DNA of 64,000 bases, taken from contig NZ_NRSK01000013.1 of NCBI RefSeq assembly GCF_016584115.1, positions 1-64,000 of the forward strand, read 5' to 3'. The notes below the pieces were generated by a model. The model was not told where the DNA came from, ran no database searches, and saw only the letters and a program-made list of their open reading frames with translations. Positions 1 to 10,393 of the stretch are shown piece by piece. Made by a program: the position numbers and the translations under genes. Source of the DNA: Ectothiorhodospira mobilis (GTDB lineage: Bacteria > Pseudomonadota > Gammaproteobacteria > Ectothiorhodospirales > Ectothiorhodospiraceae). Within the stretch, counting starts at the first letter, position 1. Every line of letters begins with the position of its first letter.

Positions 1-1932
1 GCGCAGGGCCGCCTCCCCCTCGTACCCGGAGACCTCCAGCACCCCCAAAAGCCCCGCTGCGGCATCGAAGAGCCGCCCCAGGCTGGTGGTCTCGGGATAC
101 CCCACGCCCCGATGCAGGAGCCGGCGGATCTCAGGCGCCAGGTGCTGGCCGCTGAAGCGCCCCGGGATCTCCCCGCCCCGGCCCAGGGCGTGCAGGGCCG
201 AGGCCCCCATGCGCCAGGGCTGGCTGGCGGCCCGGTCCCCACCGGGCAGGGCCAGGGGACGCAGATGCCCCAGGCGCCGGAAGTCCGCACCCCCCAGCCA
301 CAGGAGTTCACCCCCCCAGGCGCCGCCGTCGGTGCCCATCCCGTAACCGTCCAGGGCCAGCCCCAGCAGGGGCCCGTCCAGATGGTGCTCCGCCTGCACC
401 GCCGCCAGATGGGCATGATGATGCTGTACCGCCAGCAGCGGCACGCCCCGTTCGTTGGCCAGGCGCACCGCCAGGCGTGTGCTGAAGAAATCCGGATGCA
501 GATCGCAGGCGATGAGCCCGGGGACCCCCTGCAGCAGGTCCAGGGTGTCCCGTACCGCCCGTTCCAGGGCCCGGCAGGCCTCCGGGGTATCCAGATCCCC
601 CTGATGGGGGGAAACAAAGGCCCGGTCGCCCCGGGTCAGGCAGAAGGTGTTCTTCAGCGCCCCCCCCAGGGCCAGCACCGAGGGCCCCTCCGCCGGCAGC
701 CGCAGCGGCTCCGGGGCGTAGCCCCGGGCGCGGCGCACCATCACCCGCTGGGCCCCCCGCAACTGCACGACACTGTCGTCGGCCCGGTGGCGGATGGGTC
801 GGTCATGGCCGAGGAAGAGATCCGCCACCCCCCCCAGGCGTTCCCGGGCCGCCCCATCCTCCAGCAGCGGGGGCTCCCCGTGGGGGTTGCCGGAGGTGTA
901 CACCAGCAGCAGCCCCTGCGCTGCCTGCAGCCAGTCCGTGCCCGCGGGCCGGCCCGCCGCCTCGTGGAACAGCAGATAATGCAGGGGGCTGGCGGGGAGC
1001 ATGGCCCCCAGCCAGGGCACCCCCGGTGCCACCCCCGGCAGGGCCGTATCCGCCCCCGGTGCCTTCTCCAGCAGCACGATGGGCCGGGCCGGATCCTCCA
1101 GCAGCCCCCGCATCCGCGCCGGGCCCACGTCCGCCACCGCCTCCAGGGAGGCGCTGCCCGCCGCCATCAGCGCCATGGGCTGGACGGGACGCTGTTTGCG
1201 CTGGCGCAGGCGCGCCACCGCCCCGGCGTCCCGGGCGTTGCACAGCAGCTGGTATCCCCCCACCCCCTTGAGGGCCAGGATCGCCCCCTCCGCAAGCCGC
1301 GCCACCGCTGCCCCCACGGGGTCCTCACAGGGGATGGCCTGACCATGGGCATCGTACAGCTGCAGCTGCGGACCGCAGCCGGGACAGGCCAGGGTCTGGG
1401 CATGGCAGCGCCGGTCCCCGGGATCGGCGTATTCCGCTGCACAGGCCGCACAGGGCGGGAAGTCCACCTGGGTGGTGCGGACACGGTCGTAGGGCAGGCC
1501 GGTGATCAGGGTATAGCGCGGACCACAGCGGGTGCAGTGGATGAAGGGATGGCGATAGCGCCGGTTCCCCGGATCGAAGAGTTCCGCCAGGCAGTCCCCG
1601 CACACGGCCCGGTCCACACCGGCCCCCCGGGTGATGGCCCCGGGGGCACTCTCCAGAAGGCGGAAACCGGACGGATCCCCCCCGGGAGGCACGCTGCGGC
1701 GCAGCAGGGTCTCCACCCGCGCCCCCGGGGGCGGGTGCTGCAGCAGACGCTGGATGAAGGTCTCCAGGGCCGGCCGCGGCCCCTGCACCTCCAGTTCCAC
1801 CTGATCCCCGCGGTTGCGCGCCCAGCCCGAGAGTCTCAGTTCCCGGGCCAGGGCCTGCACGAAGGGGCGCAGCCCCACCCCCTGGACCCGTCCCTGGAGG
1901 ATCAGCTGCAGGCGCTCGCCGCTCGCTGCCAT
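1..1932 (-). CDS. hypF: carbamoyltransferase HypF (3' end outside window)
   Basis: HypF makes the cyanide ligands of the NiFe-hydrogenase active site: it turns carbamoyl phosphate and ATP into a carbamoyl group and passes it to the C-terminal Cys of HypE. About 644 residues are visible of the usual roughly 750. The N-terminal acylphosphatase domain carries GRVQGVGLRPFV near residue 14. Two CxxC-x18-CxxC zinc fingers follow at about 110-185, then a YrdC-like carbamoyl-adenylate domain. The Kae1-like domain has HHHAH near residue 503. The start is the ATG at 1930-1932, 10 nt after the hypB stop. It is the last visible gene of tex-hypA-hypB-hypF. The C-terminal roughly 100 residues lie beyond the left edge. 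Confidence 0.95.
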   Translation of the reverse strand, partial: MAASGERLQLILQGRVQGVGLRPFVQALARELRLSGWARNRGDQVELEVQGPRPALETFIQRLLQHPPPGARVETLLRRSVPPGGDPSGFRLLESAPGAITRGAGVDRAVCGDCLAELFDPGNRRYRHPFIHCTRCGPRYTLITGLPYDRVRTTQVDFPPCAACAAEYADPGDRRCHAQTLACPGCGPQLQLYDAHGQAIPCEDPVGAAVARLAEGAILALKGVGGYQLLCNARDAGAVARLRQRKQRPVQPMALMAAGSASLEAVADVGPARMRGLLEDPARPIVLLEKAPGADTALPGVAPGVPWLGAMLPASPLHYLLFHEAAGRPAGTDWLQAAQGLLLVYTSGNPHGEPPLLEDGAARERLGGVADLFLGHDRPIRHRADDSVVQLRGAQRVMVRRARGYAPEPLRLPAEGPSVLALGGALKNTFCLTRGDRAFVSPHQGDLDTPEACRALERAVRDTLDLLQGVPGLIACDLHPDFFSTRLAVRLANERGVPLLAVQHHHAHLAAVQAEHHLDGPLLGLALDGYGMGTDGGAWGGELLWLGGADFRRLGHLRPLALPGGDRAASQPWRMGASALHALGRGGEIPGRFSGQHLAPEIRRLLHRGVGYPETTSLGRLFDAAAGLLGVLEVSGYEGEAALR

Positions 1933-1942
1933 GACAGCACCC

Positions 1943-2800
1943 TCAGGAGGACATGAGGCCGGCCCGCTGCAGGCGGGCCTCCAGTTCGGCGACACGGCGG
2001 CGCAGGGTCTCCAGTTCGTCTTCGTCCCGGTCGTCGGCCTGCTGCGCCTGCGGCCGACCGGCACACAGCCAGTCCATCCAGGCCTCCAGCCCCTCCCCCG
2101 TGCGCGCCGAGAGGCGGAAGATGACCATGTCCGGGTTCAGGCGCAGGGCCTGGGCCTCACAGGCCGCCAAGTCAAAATCCACGTGGGGCAGCAGGTCCAG
2201 CTTGTTGATCACCAGGGCGTCGGCCGTGCGGAACATATCCGGATACTTGAAGGGCTTGTCGTCCCCCTCGGTGACCGAGAGCACCAGCACACGATGATGG
2301 GCCCCCAGATCGAAGGCGGCGGGACAGACCAGGTTGCCCACGTTCTCGATGAACAGCAGGCCGTCCTCGCGCAGGTCCAGGTGATCGCAGGCATGCCCCA
2401 CGCCGTGGGCGTCCAGATGGCAGCCCTTGCCGGTATTGATCTGCACCGCCGCCACGCCGGTGGCGCGGATGCGGTCGGCATCCCGCTGGGTCTCCTGATC
2501 CCCCTCGATCACCGCCAGCGGGATCTCTCCTGAAAGGCGCTCCAGGGTGGCCACCAGCAGGGCCGTCTTGCCGGAGCCGGGGCTGGACACCAGGTTCAGG
2601 GCCCGCACCCGCGCGCTGTCGAAGCGTTCCCGGTTGGCCCGGGCATGGGCGTCGTTGCGCGCCAGCAGATCCGCCTCCACGGGGATGCTGCGCCTCTCCC
2701 GCTGCCCGGCAGCGTGGGCCTGTCCCTGCCCGTGGGGATGGAGGGACCCCCCGTCGATGCGAAGGGGGGAATGATCGTCACAGCCACAGGTGGTGCACAT
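1943..2800 (-). CDS. hypB: hydrogenase nickel-insertion GTPase HypB
   Basis: HypB is the GTPase that works with HypA to load nickel into the large subunit of NiFe-hydrogenase. The 285-residue protein starts with MCTTCGCD, the N-terminal CxxCxC high-affinity nickel site of proteobacterial HypB. A short His-containing stretch (about 9-30) follows; it is not the long poly-His tract of some homologues. The P-loop SSPGSGKT is at about 72-79, the G-domain metal-site signature GCHLD lies mid-protein, and NKLD is the G4 motif. The gene starts 3 nt after hypA stops and ends 10 nt before hypF, so it is clearly cotranscribed. Confidence 0.96.
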   Translation of the reverse strand: MCTTCGCDDHSPLRIDGGSLHPHGQGQAHAAGQRERRSIPVEADLLARNDAHARANRERFDSARVRALNLVSSPGSGKTALLVATLERLSGEIPLAVIEGDQETQRDADRIRATGVAAVQINTGKGCHLDAHGVGHACDHLDLREDGLLFIENVGNLVCPAAFDLGAHHRVLVLSVTEGDDKPFKYPDMFRTADALVINKLDLLPHVDFDLAACEAQALRLNPDMVIFRLSARTGEGLEAWMDWLCAGRPQAQQADDRDEDELETLRRRVAELEARLQRAGLMSS

Positions 2801-2803
2801 GCT

Positions 2804-3172
2804 TCAGCCCTCCCTCGATGTCCCCGCATGTCCCCCGCTCACCTCCAGGTCCCGCACCCGCATCTCCAGACCGCTCAGGATCCGGCCCGGCCCGCCGCAG
2901 CGGGGACAGGGGGTCACGAGGGAATCCATGGTGTACCCGTGACCGCAGTGGCGACAAGTCCCCCGGGCCGGCGGACGGTGCAGCTCCAGGCGCGCCCCCC
3001 GCGCCAGGGTGTCGGCGGTGACGGCCTCGAAGGCGAAGATCAGGGCCTCGGGGTCGACGCAGCTCAGGGGCCCCAACTCCAGGTGCACCCGGTGGACCCG
3101 CCCGAATCCCTGCATCCGGGCCTGTTCCTGGAGGATGCGGAGGATCTCCCGGGCCAGCGACACCTCGTGCAT
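2804..3172 (-). CDS. hypA: hydrogenase/urease nickel metallochaperone HypA
   Basis: HypA delivers nickel together with HypB during NiFe-hydrogenase maturation. The 122-residue protein begins MHEVSL, with the conserved His2 and Glu3 of the nickel site. It has a structural zinc site made of two CxxC pairs at C73/C76 and C89/C92. The length is close to the usual 113-118 residues, with a short extra tail. It follows tex by 19 nt and precedes hypB by 3 nt. No urease genes are in the window, so a hydrogenase role is more likely. Confidence 0.96.
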   Translation of the reverse strand: MHEVSLAREILRILQEQARMQGFGRVHRVHLELGPLSCVDPEALIFAFEAVTADTLARGARLELHRPPARGTCRHCGHGYTMDSLVTPCPRCGGPGRILSGLEMRVRDLEVSGGHAGTSREG

Positions 3173-3191
3173 GCCGCCCCCGGACGCCCCC

Positions 3192-5540
<2,349 letters not shown>

Positions 5541-5629
5541 GTCTTCAGCGGGATTTGGATGATGGGGGCATCATACCCCATCCAGGAGGCCGACCGGGAT
5601 GACGCCCCGGATGGGCACGCCCCGACCCC

Positions 5630-6580
5630 TCAACCCACCCCCAGGGCCTGCATCACCCGGTGATACAGCGGGATCCCCAGGATCACGTTCAGGGGGAAGG
5701 TGAGCCCCAGGGAGGCCAGCATGGCCAGGCCGATATCGGCGTCGGGGATGGCGGCGCGGATGGCCGCCGGGGCGGCGATATAGGAGGCACTGGCGGCCAG
5801 GGCCGTGAGGATGAGCAGGGAGCCCGCGGGCAGCCCCAGCAGCAGGCCCGTCACCAACCCCAGGGTTGCCAGCACAAAGGGGGCCGTCAGGGCGAAGGCC
5901 ACCAGCCGCCAGCGACGCCAGGGGAACGGGCGCAGGGTCTCGGCGGCGGTCAGCCCCATCTCCAGCAGGAACAGGGCCAGCACCCCCTTGAAGGCACCGG
6001 TAAAGAGATCGGTCACCTTCGATCCCTCCATGGGGCCGTAGAGCAGGCCGATGATGACCCCCCCCACCAGCAGGATCACCCCGCGATTGGTGAGGGTCTC
6101 GTGCCACAGCCCCCGCAGGCTGCCGCCGGCACGGTCCCCGCTGTACACCCGGTGGAGGATGATGGCCACTACGATGGCCGGCAGCTCCATCATCACCAGA
6201 TACAAAGTGACCTCGGGACCGATGGACAGATCCAGCCCCTCGGCAAAGGCCAGGGCCACGGCGAAGGTCCCGGCACTCACCGAGCCGTAATGGGCCGCCA
6301 GGCTGGCGCTGTCCGCCGCCGGCAGCCGGACCACGCGGCGCAGCACCGGCATCAGCAGCAGCGGGATCAGCCCCCCCAGGGCCGCCACGGCCAGAAGCTC
6401 CAGGATCACCGACAGACTGACATTGCCATGCAGCGCCATGCCCCCCTTGAGGCCGATGGTGAGCATCAGCAGGAGGCTCAGGGTGTCGTAAGCGGCACGG
6501 GGGATGGTCAGGTCGGACTTGAGCAGACCGGCCACCAGGCCGAGCAGGAAGAACATCACCACAATATCGGGCATGGGCAT
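5630..6580 (-). CDS. sbtA: SbtA-type sodium-dependent bicarbonate permease
   Basis: This is an integral membrane protein of 316 residues made almost entirely of hydrophobic segments. It contains the SbtA family signature around GLKGGMALHGN (about 43-53) and HYGSVSAGTF. Cyanobacterial SbtA is a high-affinity Na+/HCO3- symporter of about 370 residues; shorter proteobacterial members occur in autotrophs. The loop where cyanobacterial SbtA has extra residues is short here. No SbtB-like PII gene is adjacent. Substrate assignment rests on family membership. It lies between tex and the divergent desaturase gene and appears to be a single-gene unit. Confidence 0.85.
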   Translation of the reverse strand: MPMPDIVVMFFLLGLVAGLLKSDLTIPRAAYDTLSLLLMLTIGLKGGMALHGNVSLSVILELLAVAALGGLIPLLLMPVLRRVVRLPAADSASLAAHYGSVSAGTFAVALAFAEGLDLSIGPEVTLYLVMMELPAIVVAIILHRVYSGDRAGGSLRGLWHETLTNRGVILLVGGVIIGLLYGPMEGSKVTDLFTGAFKGVLALFLLEMGLTAAETLRPFPWRRWRLVAFALTAPFVLATLGLVTGLLLGLPAGSLLILTALAASASYIAAPAAIRAAIPDADIGLAMLASLGLTFPLNVILGIPLYHRVMQALGVG

Positions 6581-6652
6581 CGCACGGTTCGGATCCAGGC
6601 GCAGCGGATTGTGCCCGCATCCCGGGGCGGATGCCAGTCCCGCCGACCCTGC

Positions 6653-6680
6653 TTGCCAGGGGCGGCGATACCAGAGTAAT
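6653..6680 (+). promoter_or_regulatory. candidate sigma-70 promoter for the crtI-type gene
   Basis: TTGCCA at 6653-6658 is separated by 16 nt from AGTAAT at 6675-6680, followed by an AT-richer patch that stands out in this sequence. A start of transcription near 6687 would give a leader of about 28 nt before the ATG at 6715. The -10 is only a partial match. Confidence 0.45.
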
Positions 6681-6714
6681 TTGCTCGCTCACCGACCGCT
6701 TTCCCAACATTCCC

Positions 6715-8190
6715 ATGAAAAACCACAAGATCGTCATCATCGGTGCCGGCTTCGCCGGCCTGGCCGCCGCCGCCACCCTGGCCCGGGAGGGCATGGACGT
6801 GACCGTGGTGGAACGCCACGACGGCCCCGGGGGGCGGGCGCGCCAGTTCTCCGCCAGGGGCTTCACCTACGACATGGGGCCCAGCTGGTACTGGATGCCC
6901 GATGTTATCGACCGCTTCTTCGCCGACTTCGGCCGCAAGGCCACGGACTATTTCCAGCTGGAACGCCTGGATCCCGCCTACCGCATCTACTTCGGCCGGG
7001 ACGACCACGTGGAGATCCCCGCCCGGGTGGAGGACACGGTGCGGCTGTTCGAATCCATGGAACCTGGCGCCGGCTTCCAGCTGGAGCGCTTCCTGGCGGA
7101 AGCGGAGATCAAGTACAAGGTGGGCATCGGCGAGTTCGCCAACAAGCCCTGCCTGTCCCTGGCGGAATTCGCCCAGCCCCGGCTGCTGCGCTATCTCACG
7201 TCCATGCACCTGCTGCGTTCCTACCGCAGCCATGTGCAGCGCTTTTTCAAGAACCCCCGGCTGCACCGCATGCTGGAATTCCCCATCCTCTTTCTGGGGG
7301 GCACCGGCAAGACCACCCCGGCCCTGTACAGCCTCATGAACTACGGCGACCTGAAGCTGGGCACCTGGTACCCCATGGGGGGCATGTACGAACTGGTGAA
7401 GGCCATGCAGCAGCTGGCCGAGGAGATGGGGGCCCGCTTCCTCTTCGGCACCGAGGCCACCGGCATCCAGCTCCAGGGCGACCGTGCCGTGGCCGTGGAC
7501 ACCGATCAGGGCCGCCTGGAGGCGGACCAGGTCATCGGCGCCGGGGACTATCACCACGTGGAGCAGGATCTGCTGCCCGAGGCGGCGCGCAACTACAGCC
7601 GCCGCTACTGGGAGAAACGCACCCTGTCCCCCTCCTCCCTGATCTACTACATGGGGGTGGACCGGCCCGTGGAGGGACTGCGCCACCATACCCTGCTGTT
7701 TGACACCGACTTCGAGACCCACGCCGGGGAGATCTACGGCAACCCGCGCTGGCCCAGCGATCCCTGCCTCTACGTCAGCGCCACCTCCAAGACCGATCCC
7801 TCCGTGGCCCCCGAGGGCCAGGAGAACCTCATGGTGCTGATCCCGGTGGCCACCGGCCTGGAGGACACCCCGGAGGTGCGGCGTCATTACCAGGATCAGG
7901 TGCTGGACCGGCTGGAGGCGGTGCTGGACCAGCCCATCCGGGATCACCTGGTCTTCTCCCGCTCCTATGCCCACCGCAATTTTGACGAGGAATACCACGC
8001 CTTCAAGGGCAACGCCTACGGCCTGGCCAACATCCTCACCCAGACCGCCGTGCTCAAGCCGCGCATGCGCAACCGCAAGGTGGAAAACCTCCTCTACGCC
8101 GGCCAGCTCACGGTGCCGGGACCCGGCGTGCCCCCCTCCATCCTCTCCGGGGTCATCGCCGCCGACCAGATCCTGGGCCGGGGGGCCTGA
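6715..8190 (+). CDS. crtI: phytoene desaturase family FAD oxidoreductase (CrtI/CrtN type)
   Basis: CrtI-type enzymes insert double bonds into colourless carotenoid precursors using FAD at the membrane. The 491-residue protein opens with the dinucleotide-binding motif GAGFAGLAAA (about 9-18) and the flavin segment ERHDGPGGRARQF. It ends with the CrtI C-terminal signature TVPGPGVPPSILSG. The internal YDMGPSWYWMPDV and this C-terminus resemble, from memory, desaturases of Bacteroidetes more than those of purple bacteria. The start is the ATG before KNHKIVIIG; no clear ribosome site precedes it. No crtB or other carotenoid gene is nearby, so the substrate could be phytoene, diapophytoene or a later intermediate. 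pdxH starts 4 nt downstream. Confidence 0.8.
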   Translation: MKNHKIVIIGAGFAGLAAAATLAREGMDVTVVERHDGPGGRARQFSARGFTYDMGPSWYWMPDVIDRFFADFGRKATDYFQLERLDPAYRIYFGRDDHVEIPARVEDTVRLFESMEPGAGFQLERFLAEAEIKYKVGIGEFANKPCLSLAEFAQPRLLRYLTSMHLLRSYRSHVQRFFKNPRLHRMLEFPILFLGGTGKTTPALYSLMNYGDLKLGTWYPMGGMYELVKAMQQLAEEMGARFLFGTEATGIQLQGDRAVAVDTDQGRLEADQVIGAGDYHHVEQDLLPEAARNYSRRYWEKRTLSPSSLIYYMGVDRPVEGLRHHTLLFDTDFETHAGEIYGNPRWPSDPCLYVSATSKTDPSVAPEGQENLMVLIPVATGLEDTPEVRRHYQDQVLDRLEAVLDQPIRDHLVFSRSYAHRNFDEEYHAFKGNAYGLANILTQTAVLKPRMRNRKVENLLYAGQLTVPGPGVPPSILSGVIAADQILGRGA

Positions 8191-8194
8191 GGCC

Positions 8195-8833
8195 ATGGCG
8201 GACATCGACCACCGCCAGACCCGCCGCAGCTACACCCGTGGCAGCCTGCGCAGGGCGGCGCTTTCCGCCGATCCCCTGGAGCAGCTGGGCCGCTGGCTGG
8301 AGGATGCCGCCCACCTGCCGGATGCCACCGCCATGGTGCTGGCCACCGCCGATGCCCAGGGCCAGCCCCATGCCCGGGCCGTGCTGCTCAAGCACGTGGA
8401 CACCCGCGGCCTGTGCTGGTACTCCAGCGATGACAGCCCCAAGGGGCGACAGCTGGCGGAGAACCCCGCCGCCACCCTGCTCTTCTTCTGGGCCCCCCTG
8501 GAGCGCCAGATCCGGGTGGAGGGCCAGGTGGAGCGCCTGCCGGAGGCGGATGCGGAGGCCTATTTCCACAGCCGCCCCCGGGAGAGCCGGCTGGCGGCCG
8601 CCGCCTCCTGGCAGAGCGCCCCCATCGACAGCCGGGAGGCCCTGGAGCAGCGCCTGGAGACGGTGCGCCGGCAGTATCCCGAGGGGCCGGTACCCCGTCC
8701 CCCCCACTGGATCGGCTACCGCCTGGTGCCCCGGCGCCTGGAGTTCTGGCAGGGGCGGGAGAACCGCCTGCACGACCGTTTCCTCTATACCCGCAACCAG
8801 GACGGCTGGGATATCCAGCGGCTCATGCCCTGA
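8195..8833 (+). CDS. pdxH: pyridoxamine 5'-phosphate oxidase
   Basis: PdxH oxidises pyridoxamine or pyridoxine phosphate to pyridoxal phosphate with FMN and oxygen. The 212-residue protein is close to E. coli PdxH (218). Recognisable blocks are the FMN-binding RAVLLKHVD region and KGRQLAENP, the SRESR-like PRESRLAAAASWQS, and the C-terminal signature RRLEFWQG followed by RLHDRF. The ATG at 8195 gives MADIDHRQTR, the usual length ahead of the conserved core. It follows the desaturase gene by 4 nt, so the two are probably cotranscribed, although no functional link is known. Confidence 0.95.
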   Translation: MADIDHRQTRRSYTRGSLRRAALSADPLEQLGRWLEDAAHLPDATAMVLATADAQGQPHARAVLLKHVDTRGLCWYSSDDSPKGRQLAENPAATLLFFWAPLERQIRVEGQVERLPEADAEAYFHSRPRESRLAAAASWQSAPIDSREALEQRLETVRRQYPEGPVPRPPHWIGYRLVPRRLEFWQGRENRLHDRFLYTRNQDGWDIQRLMP

Positions 8834-8838
8834 GGGCC

Positions 8839-8868
8839 GGGTCCCGGCCGTACCGTCCGTCGGGACCC
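8839..8868 (+). terminator. hairpin after pdxH
   Basis: A perfect 8-bp inverted repeat (GGGTCCCG at 8839-8846, CGGGACCC at 8861-8868) with a 14-nt loop begins 6 nt after the pdxH stop. No T-run follows, so this is a terminator-like stem rather than a textbook intrinsic terminator. Confidence 0.5.
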
Positions 8869-8870
8869 CC

Positions 8871-8897
8871 TCAAAAAGGTTTCAGGCCGGCCGATAT
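8871..8897 (+). promoter_or_regulatory. candidate sigma-28 (FliA) promoter for the DUF5610 gene
   Basis: TCAA at 8871-8874, 15 nt, then GCCGATAT at 8890-8897. The E. coli FliA consensus is TAAA-N15-GCCGATAA, so this matches 3 of 4 and 7 of 8 positions at the correct spacing. It starts just after the pdxH hairpin and would start transcription near 8905, leaving a short leader with a GCAGGAG ribosome site ahead of the ATG at 8931. The chemoreceptor gene at 43709-45364 has an even better copy. Confidence 0.6.
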
Positions 8898-8930
8898 CCT
8901 GCCCACGCCCCCCGTGCAGGAGTCGCCGCC

Positions 8931-10058
8931 ATGATCCCCTCCCTCCCCTCCTCACTGCTGGACACCGGCCTTCCGGGCCTTCGCGGTGGACCGAAAGGCC
9001 CCGATCCCGCCCCCGGAAACGGTGCGAAACACGGTCTTCCCCTGGTCCAGAACCGCATCCTGAATCAGCTCGCGGCAGAGATCCCGCAAATGGACACCGC
9101 CGGGCTCAAACGCCTGAACCCGGACGACTTCACGCCGGAAAAGGTCTCCCGGCGCATCGCCGGATTTGTCGAGACGGGGCTCGTCAGCGCCCGTTCCCGC
9201 GGGGCCTCGGAGGCGGACATCCAATCCCTGCGCGAAGCTGCCCTGCGGGGTGTGGAGAAGGGATTCGCCGACGCCCGGGAGATCCTCGCCGGACTGGACC
9301 TGCTCAACGGCCGCATCGCCGGGGACGTGGACCGGACCGAACGCCTCACCCTTGAGGCCCTGGATGCCCTCCCCCGGATGCCGGAGTCCCCGGCCCCGGC
9401 CGCCGCCACCACCCTGCAGATGGCGGAACGCTATCAACAGGCCCGCAGCCTGGACCTGGCCCTCACCACCCGGGACGGGGACCAGGTGCGCATCCGTTTC
9501 CGCCACCAGGAGGGGAGCCAGCTCCAGGCCGGGGCCATGGCCCGGGGCGGGGATTCCGCCGCCTGGCTGGACGTGAGCCGCTATCAGGAGACCGGCTACC
9601 GCTTCTCCGTACAGGGGGAACTGGACGAGGGGGAACGCCAGGCCATCCAGGCCCTGGTGCAGGACGTGACCGGCCTGGCCGGGGAGTTCTTCAACGGCGA
9701 CATCCAGGCCGCCTTCGCCCGGGTGGACGATCTGCGTTTCGACGGCGGTGAACTCGCCGGGATGCGCCTGGATATGACCCGCACGGAGCAGTACAGCCTG
9801 GCCAGCCGCTATGAGCAGACCCGGCAGCTGGAGACCCCCCAGGCCCCGGGACAGCGGCTGGGGCAATACCTGGAGACCCTGGCGGAACGCTTCGACCGCC
9901 CGGAGGTGCAGTTCCTGGAACAGGCCCGGGCATCCGCGGGCCGGCTGCTGCAGACCCTGAATGAACAGGACAGCCGCTTCCGGGATGCATCCACGGAGCA
10001 GCAGGCGCGTTTCCAGGAACGCATGGACCGGCTGCTGCAGGCCCTGACCACCGCCTGA
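8931..10058 (+). CDS. DUF5610 domain-containing protein of unknown function
   Basis: A 375-residue soluble protein with no signal peptide or membrane segment. Residues about 40-125 resemble the DUF5610 helical domain (ILNQLAAEIPQ, then VSRRIAGFV and GASEADIQSLREAA, then GFADAREIL). A second part (about 155-300) contains beta-rich sequence and VTGLAGEFFNGD followed by a conserved-looking DDLRFDGGELAG block. The C-terminus is helical and Gln/Arg-rich. The ATG at 8931 is preceded by GCAGGAG. Function is unknown. The sigma-28-like promoter suggests co-expression with late flagellar genes, which is inference only. Confidence 0.8.
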   Translation: MIPSLPSSLLDTGLPGLRGGPKGPDPAPGNGAKHGLPLVQNRILNQLAAEIPQMDTAGLKRLNPDDFTPEKVSRRIAGFVETGLVSARSRGASEADIQSLREAALRGVEKGFADAREILAGLDLLNGRIAGDVDRTERLTLEALDALPRMPESPAPAAATTLQMAERYQQARSLDLALTTRDGDQVRIRFRHQEGSQLQAGAMARGGDSAAWLDVSRYQETGYRFSVQGELDEGERQAIQALVQDVTGLAGEFFNGDIQAAFARVDDLRFDGGELAGMRLDMTRTEQYSLASRYEQTRQLETPQAPGQRLGQYLETLAERFDRPEVQFLEQARASAGRLLQTLNEQDSRFRDASTEQQARFQERMDRLLQALTTA

Positions 10059-10068
10059 TCCCGGCCCT

Positions 10069-10104
10069 CCCCGCCCCCCGCGCTTGACCCCGCGGGGGGC
10101 GGGG
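10069..10104 (+). terminator. strong GC hairpin after the DUF5610 gene
   Basis: Perfect 14-bp inverted repeat: arms at 10069-10082 and 10091-10104 around an 8-nt loop, beginning 11 nt after the stop codon. It is followed by ATTAGCC rather than a T-run. The stem is by far the strongest in this intergenic gap and probably ends transcription or protects the 3' end. Confidence 0.6.
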
Positions 10105-10150
10105 ATTAGCCTGGCAACCCCAGCCGACGCCCCATCCCGAGCCGCCCGAC

Positions 10151-10360
10151 ATGTCCCAGGAAGCCCCAGACACCCCGGAATGGAAGGAATCCCTGGCGGG
10201 CAGGGCCTACCGCCTGTGCATCGAGGGACACCGGGGCCATTGCCTGTTGCGCCGCCTGCTCAATCTCCTGCACTTCTGGAAGATCGACTACTGCGCCGGC
10301 CGCCACTACGCCGACATCGACCGCCTGCGCACCCGGCGCCAGCGCCAGGGTCGGCTCTAG
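10151..10360 (+). CDS. small hypothetical protein, 69 residues
   Basis: An ATG-initiated frame of 69 codons with strongly GC-biased third positions, like its neighbours. The product is basic and His/Arg-rich (CIEGHRGHCLLRRLLNLLHFWKIDYCAGRHY), without a signal peptide or membrane segment. It contains three Cys and several His but no recognisable metal-binding spacing. It is convergent with trpB, 33 nt away. I do not recognise a family. The main evidence is codon bias plus the otherwise empty gap; it could be spurious. Confidence 0.45.
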   Translation: MSQEAPDTPEWKESLAGRAYRLCIEGHRGHCLLRRLLNLLHFWKIDYCAGRHYADIDRLRTRRQRQGRL

Positions 10361-10393
10361 GACCGGGGCGGCGGCGCCACCCCGGTCCGGGGC

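Noticed and set aside
6556-8205. A 549-codon frame antisense to the carotenoid desaturase gene.
   Set aside because: It is the complement of a gene with clear FAD-binding and CrtI signatures; the antisense product has no domain.
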